Assembly: GCA_947502145.1 (NCBI GenBank)
Contig: CANMYO010000002.1
Location: 372,001 to 436,000 of the forward strand
Direction of reading: 5' to 3'
Length of the DNA: 64,000 nt
Source of the DNA: an uncultured Paracoccaceae bacterium
GTDB lineage: Bacteria; Pseudomonadota; Alphaproteobacteria; Rhodobacterales; Rhodobacteraceae
The notes under the pieces were generated by a model. The model was not told the origin of the DNA and searched no databases. It worked only from the letters and a program-made list of their open reading frames with translations. The translations under genes and the position numbers were made by a program. Positions 1 through 7,252 of the stretch are shown here, in pieces. Position 1 is the stretch's first letter. Each line of letters opens with the position of its first letter.

Positions 1-473
1 CCTTGGCACATGGTGCGCAATCGGTGTTGGCGGTCGATGGGTCGGCCCCCGCTTTGGCATTGGCCGAAGAGGGTGCAAGCGCGATGGGCGTGAATGCAAG
101 ATTTGACACCCGCAAGGGCGACGCTTTTGACGTGCTGACCAAATTGGCCGAGGAAGGTGCCACCTTTGACGTGGTGATCTGTGACCCGCCCGCCTTTGCG
201 CCGTCGCGTCAGGCGCTGGATGCGGGATTGCGGGCCTATGAACGTGTCGCACGGCTGGCCGCTGCCCTTGTCGCTGAAGGCGGATATCTTGGCGTCTGTT
301 CCTGTTCACATGCTGCGGACCTCACCAAATTTCGCAATGCAAGCGCGCGCGGGATCGGGCGAGCAGGGCGGCGTGGCCAGATCATCTATTCAGGACAGGC
401 CGGCCCGGACCATCCGTTGTTGCCGCATCTGGCCGAGAGTGGCTACCTCAAGGCGGTATTCTTCCGCCTATGA
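1..473 (+). CDS. Class I SAM-dependent RNA methyltransferase, C-terminal part
   Basis: The reading frame is open from the left edge, so the N-terminus lies outside the window; about 156 residues remain. The visible part is the SAM-binding half of an RlmI-like (COG1092-type) RNA methyltransferase: an acidic post-strand motif around VLAVDGS, the catalytic-loop motif CDPPAFAPSR near residues 60-69 of the fragment, and a GVCSCSH segment typical of this family after strand 5. The target is probably a 23S rRNA base, but the specificity-bearing N-terminal PUA part is missing here. Its stop codon overlaps the start of the next gene (ATGA), suggesting translational coupling. Confidence 0.8.
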   Translation, partial: LAHGAQSVLAVDGSAPALALAEEGASAMGVNARFDTRKGDAFDVLTKLAEEGATFDVVICDPPAFAPSRQALDAGLRAYERVARLAAALVAEGGYLGVCSCSHAADLTKFRNASARGIGRAGRRGQIIYSGQAGPDHPLLPHLAESGYLKAVFFRL

Positions 474-1009
474 GGGTGATGATCGACGCCTGCGTCCTTT
501 ATCCCACGGTGATGCGCGAGATGGTTATCGGCTGTGCGGCAGCGGATTTATTCGCGCCACGCTGGTCTGCGCGAATTTTGGAGGAATGGGCGCGGGCGGT
601 GGTCAAACTTGGCCCTGCGCAAGAGGTCATCGCGCGTGGTGAGATCACAAGATTGCGTGCAGATTTCCCGGACGCGGAGGTCAATGTCCCGGAAAGCAAG
701 CTGGCGCGTTTCTGGTTGCCGGATCCCGATGACGTTCATGTGCTGGCAGCGGCTGTTCATGGGTCGTGTGATGCAATCATGACGCTGAACAACAAGGATT
801 TTCCGGGCAATGTTCTGGCCGAAGAAGGGCTGTTGCGTGTCAACCCTGATGCATTTTTGCTGGGCCTTCACGGCGAGGCGCCGGATGTGGTTGCCGGTGT
901 CGCGGCAGGGGTGTTGGTAGAGGCCCGGAGGCTGTCGGGACAGGACTGGACCATGCGGGGACTGTTAAAAAAGGCGCGGTTGCCGCGTCTTGGCAAAGCG
1001 CTAGCCTAG
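470..1009 (+). CDS. PIN domain-containing protein
   Basis: A 179-residue protein with a PIN-like fold: the N-terminal strand with its acidic residue (MIDACVLYP, D6) and a later acidic cluster DPDDVHVLAAA followed by CDAIMTLNNKDF, the pattern expected for the Mg-binding nuclease site. The C-terminal ~45 residues lie beyond the usual PIN core. It overlaps the upstream methyltransferase by 4 nt (ATGA). No antitoxin-like small gene is adjacent, so a VapC-type toxin-antitoxin pair is not supported; coupling to an RNA methyltransferase instead suggests a role in RNA processing (inference). It converges with the M48 gene and overlaps it by 9 nt. Confidence 0.75.
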   Translation: MRVMIDACVLYPTVMREMVIGCAAADLFAPRWSARILEEWARAVVKLGPAQEVIARGEITRLRADFPDAEVNVPESKLARFWLPDPDDVHVLAAAVHGSCDAIMTLNNKDFPGNVLAEEGLLRVNPDAFLLGLHGEAPDVVAGVAAGVLVEARRLSGQDWTMRGLLKKARLPRLGKALA

Positions 1010-1684
1010 CCATTTTGCACGATTGGCCTCGATCGCCGCGATGCGCTGTTCGGACTTGGGGTGGCTTAATATCCAAGCCGGTGTCGCCGCCCCGCGTGCC
1101 CCTGTCAGCGTTTCAAGCTTCCTGAACAGCGAAATTTGCGGTGCGACACCGATCCCCGCCTTGACCAAAAGTGCCGATGCATAGGCGTCCGCCTCAAATT
1201 CGTCCTTACGCGACAGCCGCGCGGCCAGCAGCGTTGTCAGCAAATTTGCAATCCAAACACCAATACCGGGCAAAAATCGGTTGAAGACCATCGCCATGGC
1301 GGTGCGCAGCGCATTCTGGCCGGAAAAGTCGATCATCCGGCGGCGCGAGTGACCCAAGGCCACGTGGCCAAGTTCATGGGCGATCACGCTTGCCATTTCT
1401 TCGCTGCTGACCTTGCCGGCCTTGTAGCGTTCGAAAAAGCCGCGCGTTATGAAAATGCGCCCATCTGGCGCGGCGAGCCCATTCACCGGTTCGATTTCGT
1501 AGATGTGGACCTTGATTTTCGGGATGTCCAAGGCGTCGGCCATCTGCTGACACAATACCCGCAGAACCGGGTCGGCCAACTCTGTTGATTTACGGTCGAG
1601 TTCTTTTGCGAGCCGCCAGGACGACCAACGGAACATGACAACGCCGTAAAGAATAGCGAGCAGGATAGGACCAAACTTGAGCAT
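1001..1684 (-). CDS. M48 family zinc metalloprotease
   Basis: A 227-residue membrane-anchored peptidase. One N-terminal hydrophobic segment (about residues 4-18) precedes the catalytic domain, which has the zinc motif HELGH (H103, E104, H107) and a downstream EFEAD segment (E164) supplying the third ligand. The C-terminus has HPKSEQRIAAIE, the usual M48 end motif. It resembles HtpX/BepA-like housekeeping proteases of the envelope, without TPR repeats. The ATG at 1684 overlaps the stop of the MOSC gene (TGATG), so it is probably the last gene of the reverse-strand cluster that starts at the DUF2927 gene. Confidence 0.85.
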   Translation of the reverse strand: MLKFGPILLAILYGVVMFRWSSWRLAKELDRKSTELADPVLRVLCQQMADALDIPKIKVHIYEIEPVNGLAAPDGRIFITRGFFERYKAGKVSSEEMASVIAHELGHVALGHSRRRMIDFSGQNALRTAMAMVFNRFLPGIGVWIANLLTTLLAARLSRKDEFEADAYASALLVKAGIGVAPQISLFRKLETLTGARGAATPAWILSHPKSEQRIAAIEANRAKWLG

Positions 1685-2337
1685 CAGTCTAATATGGGGT
1701 GCGCATCGCAATTGGCCAGCCGCTTGCGGGCGATTGCGTGCAAACCTTCGTGAGCTGGTATCTCGAGCGCCCGGCGCAGCAAGTCGAGATCAGGAAACTT
1801 GGCCTTCCATGCGCCCAAATTTTCGGGGATTGTAATGCGGGGGCCATCAAAGGGTGTGTGCGTAACCTGATCAAACGCTGAGATCGCACCGCGGCGCAGC
1901 ACACGGGCGTAGGCACCGGGACGGGCACTGGCAAAGAAGAGCTGCACGGCATCCGCGCGTCCCGTGCGTGCAATGAAAGTAGAGCAAGGAATGCGCGGGG
2001 CTGTGATCTGAAGGGTCACCGGACCGATGTCCAGGGTGTCACCCAGCCCCAGATCGGCGCTTGAAAGCCCGTCCACCAGGAGGTTCTCTCCAAAATATCC
2101 GGCGGGCAGGGGGGTGCCCAATGTGTTTTCCCACCAGATGCGGTCATCTTCGGTAAAGACGTAAACCGCCTGTTCGGGGCCACCGTGGTGGTCGGTGTCG
2201 ACAATCGTATCCTGTGCCAACCCAAGGGTCGAGACCTCGACCGCGCCCATTTGTGGCGTCTTGAAATGCCCGGTCCGACCCGATTTGGCGGCAACTGGCT
2301 GGGCGGTGCCGGTACAGACTGCCAGGACCCGCATCAT
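1684..2337 (-). CDS. MOSC domain-containing protein
   Basis: A 217-residue MOSC (molybdenum cofactor sulfurase C-terminal) protein of the YiiM type. Visible landmarks are the N-terminal GTAQPVAAKSGRTG, a DHHGGPEQAVYVF stretch, the GYFGENLLVDGL motif, and PRIPCSTF with the conserved cysteine that binds sulfur or cofactor in this family. The likely start is the ATG at 2337, which overlaps the stop of the VWA gene (ATGA); a second ATG follows directly at 2334. The role is probably detoxification or sulfur transfer involving a Mo-cofactor enzyme. No Mo enzyme is adjacent, so the partner is unknown. Confidence 0.85.
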   Translation of the reverse strand: MMRVLAVCTGTAQPVAAKSGRTGHFKTPQMGAVEVSTLGLAQDTIVDTDHHGGPEQAVYVFTEDDRIWWENTLGTPLPAGYFGENLLVDGLSSADLGLGDTLDIGPVTLQITAPRIPCSTFIARTGRADAVQLFFASARPGAYARVLRRGAISAFDQVTHTPFDGPRITIPENLGAWKAKFPDLDLLRRALEIPAHEGLHAIARKRLANCDAHPILD

Positions 2338-3518
2338 GTGATCACTTTCATCGCGCGTTCGATCCCCGAAAGGGTCATGGGCACCATGCGGTCGGTGCCG
2401 AACACCTCTTGCACCATCGCGATGGACTGGGTGTAGGGCCAATATTTTTCAGGGACAGGATTGATCCACACGTGATTGGGCCATTGATCGCGCGCGCGCG
2501 TCAGCCAGGTATCCCCGGATTCCTTGTTCCAATGTTCATTGGCACCACCGGGCACAGCGACCTCGTATGGTGACATGGAGGCATCGCCCACAAATATGCA
2601 TTTGTAATCAGAGCCATAAGTGCGCAGCACGTCCCAAGTCGCAATTTGTTCGTTCCAGCGCCGCGCGTTGTCTTTCCAGACCCCTTCATAGAGGCAGTTG
2701 TGGAAATAGTAGTATTCAAGGTGTTTGAATTCGGTCTTGGCGGCGCTGAAAAGTTCTTCGACCATCTGGATATGGGGGTCCATCGACCCCCCGACATCCA
2801 GAAACAGAAGTACCTTTACTGCATTGCGACGCTCGGGCCGGGTTTGGACGTCAAGATAACCGTGTTCAGCGGTCGCTCGGATTGTACCATCAAGGTCCAG
2901 TTCATCATGCGCACCGTCACGCGCCCACCGCCGCAGACGTTTCAGTGCAACCTTGATATTACGGGTGCCAAGTTCAACGCTGTCGTCAAGATTGCGGAAC
3001 GTGCGCTTGTCCCAGACCTTGGCGGCGCGCTGGTGGCGGCTTTCGTTCTGGCCGATACGCACGCCGTCGGGATTATACCCATAAGCCCCAAAGGGAGAGG
3101 TTCCGGCCGTGCCAACCCATTTGTTGCCGCCCTGATGTCTTCCTTTTTGTTCCGCAAGACGTTTCTTGAGCGTTTCCATGAGCTTGTCGAAGCCGCCCAG
3201 ACTTTCAATTTCGGCCTTCTCTGCCTCAGTCAGATGTTTTTCAGCCATCTTTGTCAGCCAGTCCGCAGGCAAGTCGACCGCCTCAACCACGGCTTCTGCC
3301 GGGATATTTTCAAGCCCTTTGAACGTTTCTGAAAAGGCTAGATCGAAGCGGTCGAGGTGGCGTTCATCCTTGACCATGATGGTGCGGGACAAATAATAGA
3401 ACGCCTCGATATCATAGGTGGCAAGGCCGCGCTTTATCCCTTCGAGAAACGCGAGAAATTCACGCAATGACACGGGGACATTGGCGCGACGCAGATTGTC
3501 GAAGAAGGGCAGAAACAT
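2334..3518 (-). CDS. CoxE-like VWA domain protein
   Basis: A 394-residue cytoplasmic protein. The N-terminal half is helical and charged; a glycine-rich linker with GYNPDGVRIG lies near residues 130-156. The C-terminal half is a von Willebrand A domain with the metal-site motif FLDVGGSMD (D241, S245) followed by a FVGDASMSPYE strand. Proteins of this type (COG3552/CoxE-like) usually work with a MoxR AAA+ ATPase to remodel or insert metal into target enzymes. A MoxR ATPase is encoded at 5807-6646 on the same strand. The start lies 3 nt after the small membrane protein gene and the stop overlaps the MOSC start, so this is one transcriptional unit. Confidence 0.85.
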   Translation of the reverse strand: MFLPFFDNLRRANVPVSLREFLAFLEGIKRGLATYDIEAFYYLSRTIMVKDERHLDRFDLAFSETFKGLENIPAEAVVEAVDLPADWLTKMAEKHLTEAEKAEIESLGGFDKLMETLKKRLAEQKGRHQGGNKWVGTAGTSPFGAYGYNPDGVRIGQNESRHQRAAKVWDKRTFRNLDDSVELGTRNIKVALKRLRRWARDGAHDELDLDGTIRATAEHGYLDVQTRPERRNAVKVLLFLDVGGSMDPHIQMVEELFSAAKTEFKHLEYYYFHNCLYEGVWKDNARRWNEQIATWDVLRTYGSDYKCIFVGDASMSPYEVAVPGGANEHWNKESGDTWLTRARDQWPNHVWINPVPEKYWPYTQSIAMVQEVFGTDRMVPMTLSGIERAMKVIT

Positions 3519-3521
3519 CAG

Positions 3522-3692
3522 CTAGATATAGCTGCGTTCAATGAAGACCAGCACGAAAAGTCCGATGACACCAAAGAGAATGGCAAAGACGCCACCCCAT
3601 TGCAGCAGGTCAAGCATCTTGCCGCCGCGGAGTTTGGCCCGGGCCGCACCGAACAATGCCCCAAAGAACAAACCTGCCAGCGGATAGATCAT
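3522..3692 (-). CDS. Small hydrophobic membrane protein (56 aa)
   Basis: A 56-residue ORF starting MIYPLAGLFF and ending ERSYI. It has two hydrophobic stretches (about residues 4-17 and 32-50) flanking a basic loop (RAKLRGGK), consistent with a two-pass inner-membrane protein. It sits 12 nt after the DUF2927 stop, with an AAGGG ribosome binding site in that gap, and stops 3 nt before the VWA start. Both spacings argue strongly for a real gene inside the operon. I do not recognise the family; a membrane partner of the VWA/MoxR pair is an inference from position only. Confidence 0.65.
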   Translation of the reverse strand: MIYPLAGLFFGALFGAARAKLRGGKMLDLLQWGGVFAILFGVIGLFVLVFIERSYI

Positions 3693-3704
3693 TGCGGTGA
3701 ACCC

Positions 3705-5051
3705 TTAGAATGGGCGCAGTGCCGCAATCTCTGCCAGACGGGCCTGCACGTTGATGTCAGAGCCAAAGCCGTATCGCGCCCATCCCAGACTGTCCAGTCG
3801 CACAGCGTTGGCCTGCACCGTGTTGCCGGTCATGGCGAGTGCTTCGGCCTTGAACATCATGAGTGTGGACAACAGGGCCGCGTTCTGGTGCCGCTCGGCA
3901 ATCGGGATCGCGCTATTGGCCAGCGCCAGTGTTGTCTGCGCATCCCCTGCAGCTAGTGCAAAGGCTGATTTCTGTACCGCGATATGCGCGGCGTGGATCC
4001 GGGTGACCGGATCTGCACGATAGGCAACGTCGGCGGCATTGAACGAAGCAAGTGCGGCTTGCGGGTTATGTCCGACCTGCAGTCGTCCGTTTGCGTAATG
4101 GGCGAAACCGGCGCGCGGGCCGGACCAGCCAAAGACTTGCCCCAGATGGATGGCCTGTGCGGCGGCCTGGCGGCGACGGCCCGGTGAGTTGCCGGCGGTC
4201 AGGGCGGTCTCCATCGCAGAGATCCAGTCACGTGATGTATCAGCCTGTAGCGCGCTGGTGCCGCCCTGGCCACGCGGATTGATCCGCGCGAGAATGCCCG
4301 GCAAGCGGGCGGCCGCCTCTGTCCGGGTCATGCCACTGGCAAGTTCCGGGGCGTAGAACGCACGCAGGATCAGCATATCGAACCCTGTCAGGACGGTGTG
4401 AATATTGTCGTCGTTGAAAACGCTGTCGGGCAGGCGATAGAGGTCGTTGAGCGGGCCAAGCGCCTGCGCAAGTTCTTCATGCAGGCAGTCACGGATTTCC
4501 TGAGGCGCGGCATCCGCGGGTACAAAGATCACAGCGCGTGTGCGCGTGGTCAGCGTGGTCCAGTCCACCTGCGGACTGTGGCGTGCGACAAGAAAGTCAG
4601 ACCAGCTGCTGATCCGGGGCACAACAAAACAGGCGGCCCGCGGAACGGCGCGCTGCAACTCTGCCTGCGGCACAGCCTCGACCGTGATCGAGGCCTGGGC
4701 GGCGTCAGTGGTCGCAATGTTGATCCCCGCCTCTGACCGCAGGCGGCCCAGCAGCGCGTCAAGGTCGCGGGTCATGCTGGCGGGGACGGCCCCGGCGGTG
4801 CGCACGGTAATGGGCCCTTCGAAACGGGACATCACCGGGATGGTGCGGCCGCTTTCCATACGAAAGCTAAGGTCAAGAAAATCCTGCACCATTTCTGCAT
4901 TGGGGCGGGTCGCCGGCGCGACGTAATTTGTCGTGAAACCCTTCATCGGGGGCAGGGTATTCATCAGGTTGACCGCGCGCGTCGGTGGCGCATCCGGCAC
5001 CGGGGCACATGCCGCCATGATGCCGAGTGCAAAGGCTGCCAAACGGTTCAT
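3705..5051 (-). CDS. DUF2927 domain lipoprotein
   Basis: A 448-residue protein. The start chosen is the ATG at 5051, giving a short signal sequence with a lipobox-like MAAC (Cys15), so it is predicted to be an outer-membrane or periplasmic lipoprotein. Recognisable DUF2927 landmarks are FLDLSFRMESG near the front, a conserved region around VIFVPADAAPQEIRDC, then CLHEELAQALGPLND, a HEExxQ-like motif. The C-terminal ~150 residues are helical and TPR-like (HYANGRLQVGHNPQAAL and following). The function of DUF2927 is unknown. It leads the cluster with the 56-aa membrane protein, VWA, MOSC and M48 genes. Its ATG overlaps the stop of a possible 39-aa ORF. Confidence 0.8.
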   Translation of the reverse strand: MNRLAAFALGIMAACAPVPDAPPTRAVNLMNTLPPMKGFTTNYVAPATRPNAEMVQDFLDLSFRMESGRTIPVMSRFEGPITVRTAGAVPASMTRDLDALLGRLRSEAGINIATTDAAQASITVEAVPQAELQRAVPRAACFVVPRISSWSDFLVARHSPQVDWTTLTTRTRAVIFVPADAAPQEIRDCLHEELAQALGPLNDLYRLPDSVFNDDNIHTVLTGFDMLILRAFYAPELASGMTRTEAAARLPGILARINPRGQGGTSALQADTSRDWISAMETALTAGNSPGRRRQAAAQAIHLGQVFGWSGPRAGFAHYANGRLQVGHNPQAALASFNAADVAYRADPVTRIHAAHIAVQKSAFALAAGDAQTTLALANSAIPIAERHQNAALLSTLMMFKAEALAMTGNTVQANAVRLDSLGWARYGFGSDINVQARLAEIAALRPF

Positions 5052-5167
5052 GAGTCCACCTGCACGGCAGGGGGCATCTGTTTTGTAACGGTCCGCATAC
5101 CCACAGACCCCACCAGACTGGCGGGACAGTTCGGGCATTGGTCGACCGGCATTTTTGCCTTGGTCAA
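5048..5167 (-). CDS. Possible 39-aa CxxC protein overlapping the DUF2927 start
   Basis: A short frame with a TTG start at 5167, preceded 5 nt upstream by AGGAGAG, a near-perfect ribosome binding site that serves no other start. It encodes a 39-residue peptide containing CPNC, and its TGA overlaps the DUF2927 ATG (ATGA). The combination of strong Shine-Dalgarno sequence, ideal spacing and coupled stop/start makes translation likely. It could equally be a leader whose translation sets the initiation rate of the DUF2927 gene. No family recognised; the CxxC could bind a metal or form a disulfide. Confidence 0.4.
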   Translation of the reverse strand: MTKAKMPVDQCPNCPASLVGSVGMRTVTKQMPPAVQVDS

Positions 5168-5604
5168 GTCTGCTCTCCTCATCGTCGTCAGTTCCATCTG
5201 CCTTAGAACTGCGGCCCCTTCTGGACCCGATTGCGGCAATGCCGTGATCGGATGCGTGGGCCACCCGATTAACTATGAGCCAGCAGGGTTAATCGACCGC
5301 TAACTTGGGCGGATTTGCATAATCCCGGTCAGCGTTGCGCAGAAGACTCAGATTTCCCTGGATACCGATGAGACGGCAGGCGAGACGCGCATGGTTGTCA
5401 GTGATTTTGCCTCGCGACTTTTCGAAGTGAAGAGACCAGCGATTTTGGTGAGGTCACGCGGATGGCAGCGATCCGGGACGGGTTTGGACCAAAACTACCA
5501 ACCGATCCAATTCATCACAGATTTTGATGTGTTGTCGCACAATCATTCGCTTTGCGAATGGAACTGTAAGGATTAGCAAGGGGGCATCAACAAAGGAGAG
5601 CACC
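5168..5604. other. 437-bp intergenic stretch, no clear gene
   Basis: Divergent spacer between the DUF2927 cluster (reverse) and the 74-aa membrane protein (forward). Short frames here lack ribosome binding sites and coding bias. It must hold the promoters of both units. The one clear element is a perfect inverted repeat at 5544-5560 (described separately). Confidence 0.5.
5544..5560. promoter_or_regulatory. Perfect inverted repeat upstream of the 74-aa gene
   Basis: CATTCGC-TTT-GCGAATG: 7-bp arms, 3-nt centre, ending 44 nt before the ATG at 5605. It could be an operator for a dimeric repressor or a stem-loop in the 5' leader. No T-run follows, so it is not a terminator. Confidence 0.35.
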
Positions 5605-5829
5605 ATGCAACTGCATCTGGCACCTGCACATTCCGACCGCGCAGCGGCGTTGAGCGAAGGGCTGATTGTCGGCGCCATCGCCTTCATGCTTCTAGGCTTT
5701 GGCTATTTCGCCGGCATCAGCGCGCAGCACGCCGGGCCGCAAAACACCGTGCTGACCCAGCCGCTTGAGGATTGGCACGGCAATGTTCGCGCGTCGCATT
5801 GGTCGTCTAGCGCTGGCCCCGTGCCATAA
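5605..5829 (+). CDS. Small single-pass membrane protein (74 aa)
   Basis: A 74-residue protein with one strong hydrophobic segment (about residues 19-38, GLIVGAIAFMLLGFGYFAG) after a short soluble N-terminus, and a polar C-terminal tail. The ATG at 5605 is preceded by AAAGGAGAG at ideal distance, a much better start than the upstream in-frame codon. It converges with the MoxR gene and overlaps its 3' end by 23 nt. Family not recognised; it may be an accessory membrane protein of the neighbouring MoxR/VWA genes, but only position suggests this. Confidence 0.65.
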   Translation: MQLHLAPAHSDRAAALSEGLIVGAIAFMLLGFGYFAGISAQHAGPQNTVLTQPLEDWHGNVRASHWSSSAGPVP

Positions 5830-6646
5830 AGGCGAGACGCTCGAACAAGTGCACGTCCTGCTCATTCTTGAGCAGGGCGCCATGCAACTTTGGCAGGGCA
5901 TTCGCCCCGTCGCGCCGCAGATCTTCGGGTGAAAGATCCTCTGCCAACAACAGCTTGAGCCAGTCCAGCACCTCAGACGTTGACGGTTTCTTTTTTAACC
6001 CCTGCGTGTCGCGCAGCTCGTAAAACTGGGTTAATGCTGTCGTCAGCAGCGCCTCTTTGATGCCCGGGTGATGTACCGCCACGATCTTACGCATTGTGTC
6101 GATGTCGGGAAAACGAATGTAGTGAAAGAAGCAGCGACGCAGGAAGGCGTCGGGCAGTTCCTTTTCGTTGTTTGAGGTGATGATCACCACCGGGCGATGC
6201 TTTGCGGTGATCGTTTCGCCGGTTTCGTAGACGTGAAACTCCATCCGGTCGAGTTCTTGCAGCAGATCATTTGGAAACTCGATATCGGCTTTGTCAATTT
6301 CGTCGATCAGCAGGACAACCTTGCCGTCCGCCGCAAAGGCCTGCCAGAGTTTGCCCTGTTTGATGTAGTTCGCGACATCCTGCACGCGCGCGTCGCCAAG
6401 CTGGCTGTCACGCAGGCGGCTGACCGCATCGTATTCATAAAGCCCCTGTTGCGCCTTGGTCGTGGATTTGATGTGCCATTCGATCATCGGCAACCCCAAA
6501 GCATTGCTGACCTGACGCGCCAGTTCCGTCTTGCCGGTGCCCGGTTCGCCCTTGACCAAAAGCGGTCTTTCCAAAGTCACAGCGGCATTCACGGCCATCT
6601 TCAGATCGTCGGTTGCCACATAGTCTTTGGTGCCTTGGAACTGCAT
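5807..6646 (-). CDS. MoxR-type AAA+ ATPase
   Basis: A 279-residue single-domain AAA+ ATPase. Walker A is GEPGTGKTE (residues 33-41), Walker B is LLIDEIDKAD (about 112-121), and sensor 1 lies in IITSNNEKELPDAFLRRC. The length and the LPDAFLRRCFFHYIRFP segment match MoxR ATPases, chaperone-like factors that pair with VWA proteins to activate or metallate enzymes. The VWA partner at 2334-3518 is on the same strand, but separated from this gene by the DUF2927 group and the forward small ORF. The 3' end overlaps a convergent small membrane protein gene. Confidence 0.9.
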   Translation of the reverse strand: MQFQGTKDYVATDDLKMAVNAAVTLERPLLVKGEPGTGKTELARQVSNALGLPMIEWHIKSTTKAQQGLYEYDAVSRLRDSQLGDARVQDVANYIKQGKLWQAFAADGKVVLLIDEIDKADIEFPNDLLQELDRMEFHVYETGETITAKHRPVVIITSNNEKELPDAFLRRCFFHYIRFPDIDTMRKIVAVHHPGIKEALLTTALTQFYELRDTQGLKKKPSTSEVLDWLKLLLAEDLSPEDLRRDGANALPKLHGALLKNEQDVHLFERLAFMARGQR

Positions 6647-6694
6647 GTTTTCCCTTTCTTATGTCGCGCGAACCTATCAGGTCTTTACACAGCA

Positions 6695-6709
6695 TCAACA
6701 CACTGTTGA
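6695..6709. promoter_or_regulatory. Inverted repeat between moxR and dksA-like gene
   Basis: TCAACA-CAC-TGTTGA, perfect 6-bp arms, in the 131-bp divergent spacer between the MoxR ATPase and the DksA-like gene. The position suits an operator acting on either promoter. No matching regulator was identified in the window. Confidence 0.25.
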
Positions 6710-6777
6710 ATGACGTAATTGGGGGTGACACCGCTTGCATGGCGCGGTAAATGACTGGCCATTGAGGGGAGAGTTCG

Positions 6778-7251
6778 ATGACAGGTCAAGCAGCCGCAAG
6801 TGAGTCGGACACAGACAAGGGTGATGACATGAAAGCCGAGGTTTTCTTGCCAGACGACTATCGTCCTGCTGAGGACGAACCATTTATGAATGAACGTCAG
6901 TTGGAGTATTTCCGTCGCAAATTGCAGGACTGGAAAGCTGACATCGTTGAAGATAGCCGCGACACGATTAGCGGCATGAAAGATCAGACGCGCAACATTC
7001 CGGATATTGCTGATCGCGCGTCCGAAGAAACTGACCGTGCGCTGGAGCTGCGGACCCGTGACCGGGAACGCAAATTGGTTGCAAAGATTGATGCGGCCCT
7101 GCGCCGGATTGACGAAGGTGAGTTTGGCTACTGCTCGATTACCGGTGAGCAGATTTCGCTAAAACGCCTTGATGCGCGGCCCATCGCAACGATGAGCCTT
7201 GAGGCGCAAGAGCGTCACGAGCGGCGCGAAAAGGTGCACCGGGACGACTGA
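6778..7251 (+). CDS. dksA: DksA/TraR family RNA polymerase-binding regulator
   Basis: A 157-residue DksA homologue that should insert into the RNA polymerase secondary channel and, with ppGpp, adjust initiation at rRNA and stress promoters. It has the long helical coiled coil with the tip motif DIADRAS (residues 76-82) and a C-terminal globular part. The canonical four-cysteine zinc finger is reduced to one cysteine (C119 in GYCSITGE), the other positions being Thr, Ser and Ala, as known for alphaproteobacterial DksA. The ATG at 6778 follows GAGGGGAGAG at good spacing; a later Met at residue 18 lacks such a site. The monooxygenase start is 2 nt past the stop. Confidence 0.9.
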   Translation: MTGQAAASESDTDKGDDMKAEVFLPDDYRPAEDEPFMNERQLEYFRRKLQDWKADIVEDSRDTISGMKDQTRNIPDIADRASEETDRALELRTRDRERKLVAKIDAALRRIDEGEFGYCSITGEQISLKRLDARPIATMSLEAQERHERREKVHRDD

Positions 7252-7252
7252 T

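Noticed and set aside
470-1009. PIN protein as a VapC toxin
   Set aside because: There is no antitoxin gene beside it; its neighbour is an RNA methyltransferase.
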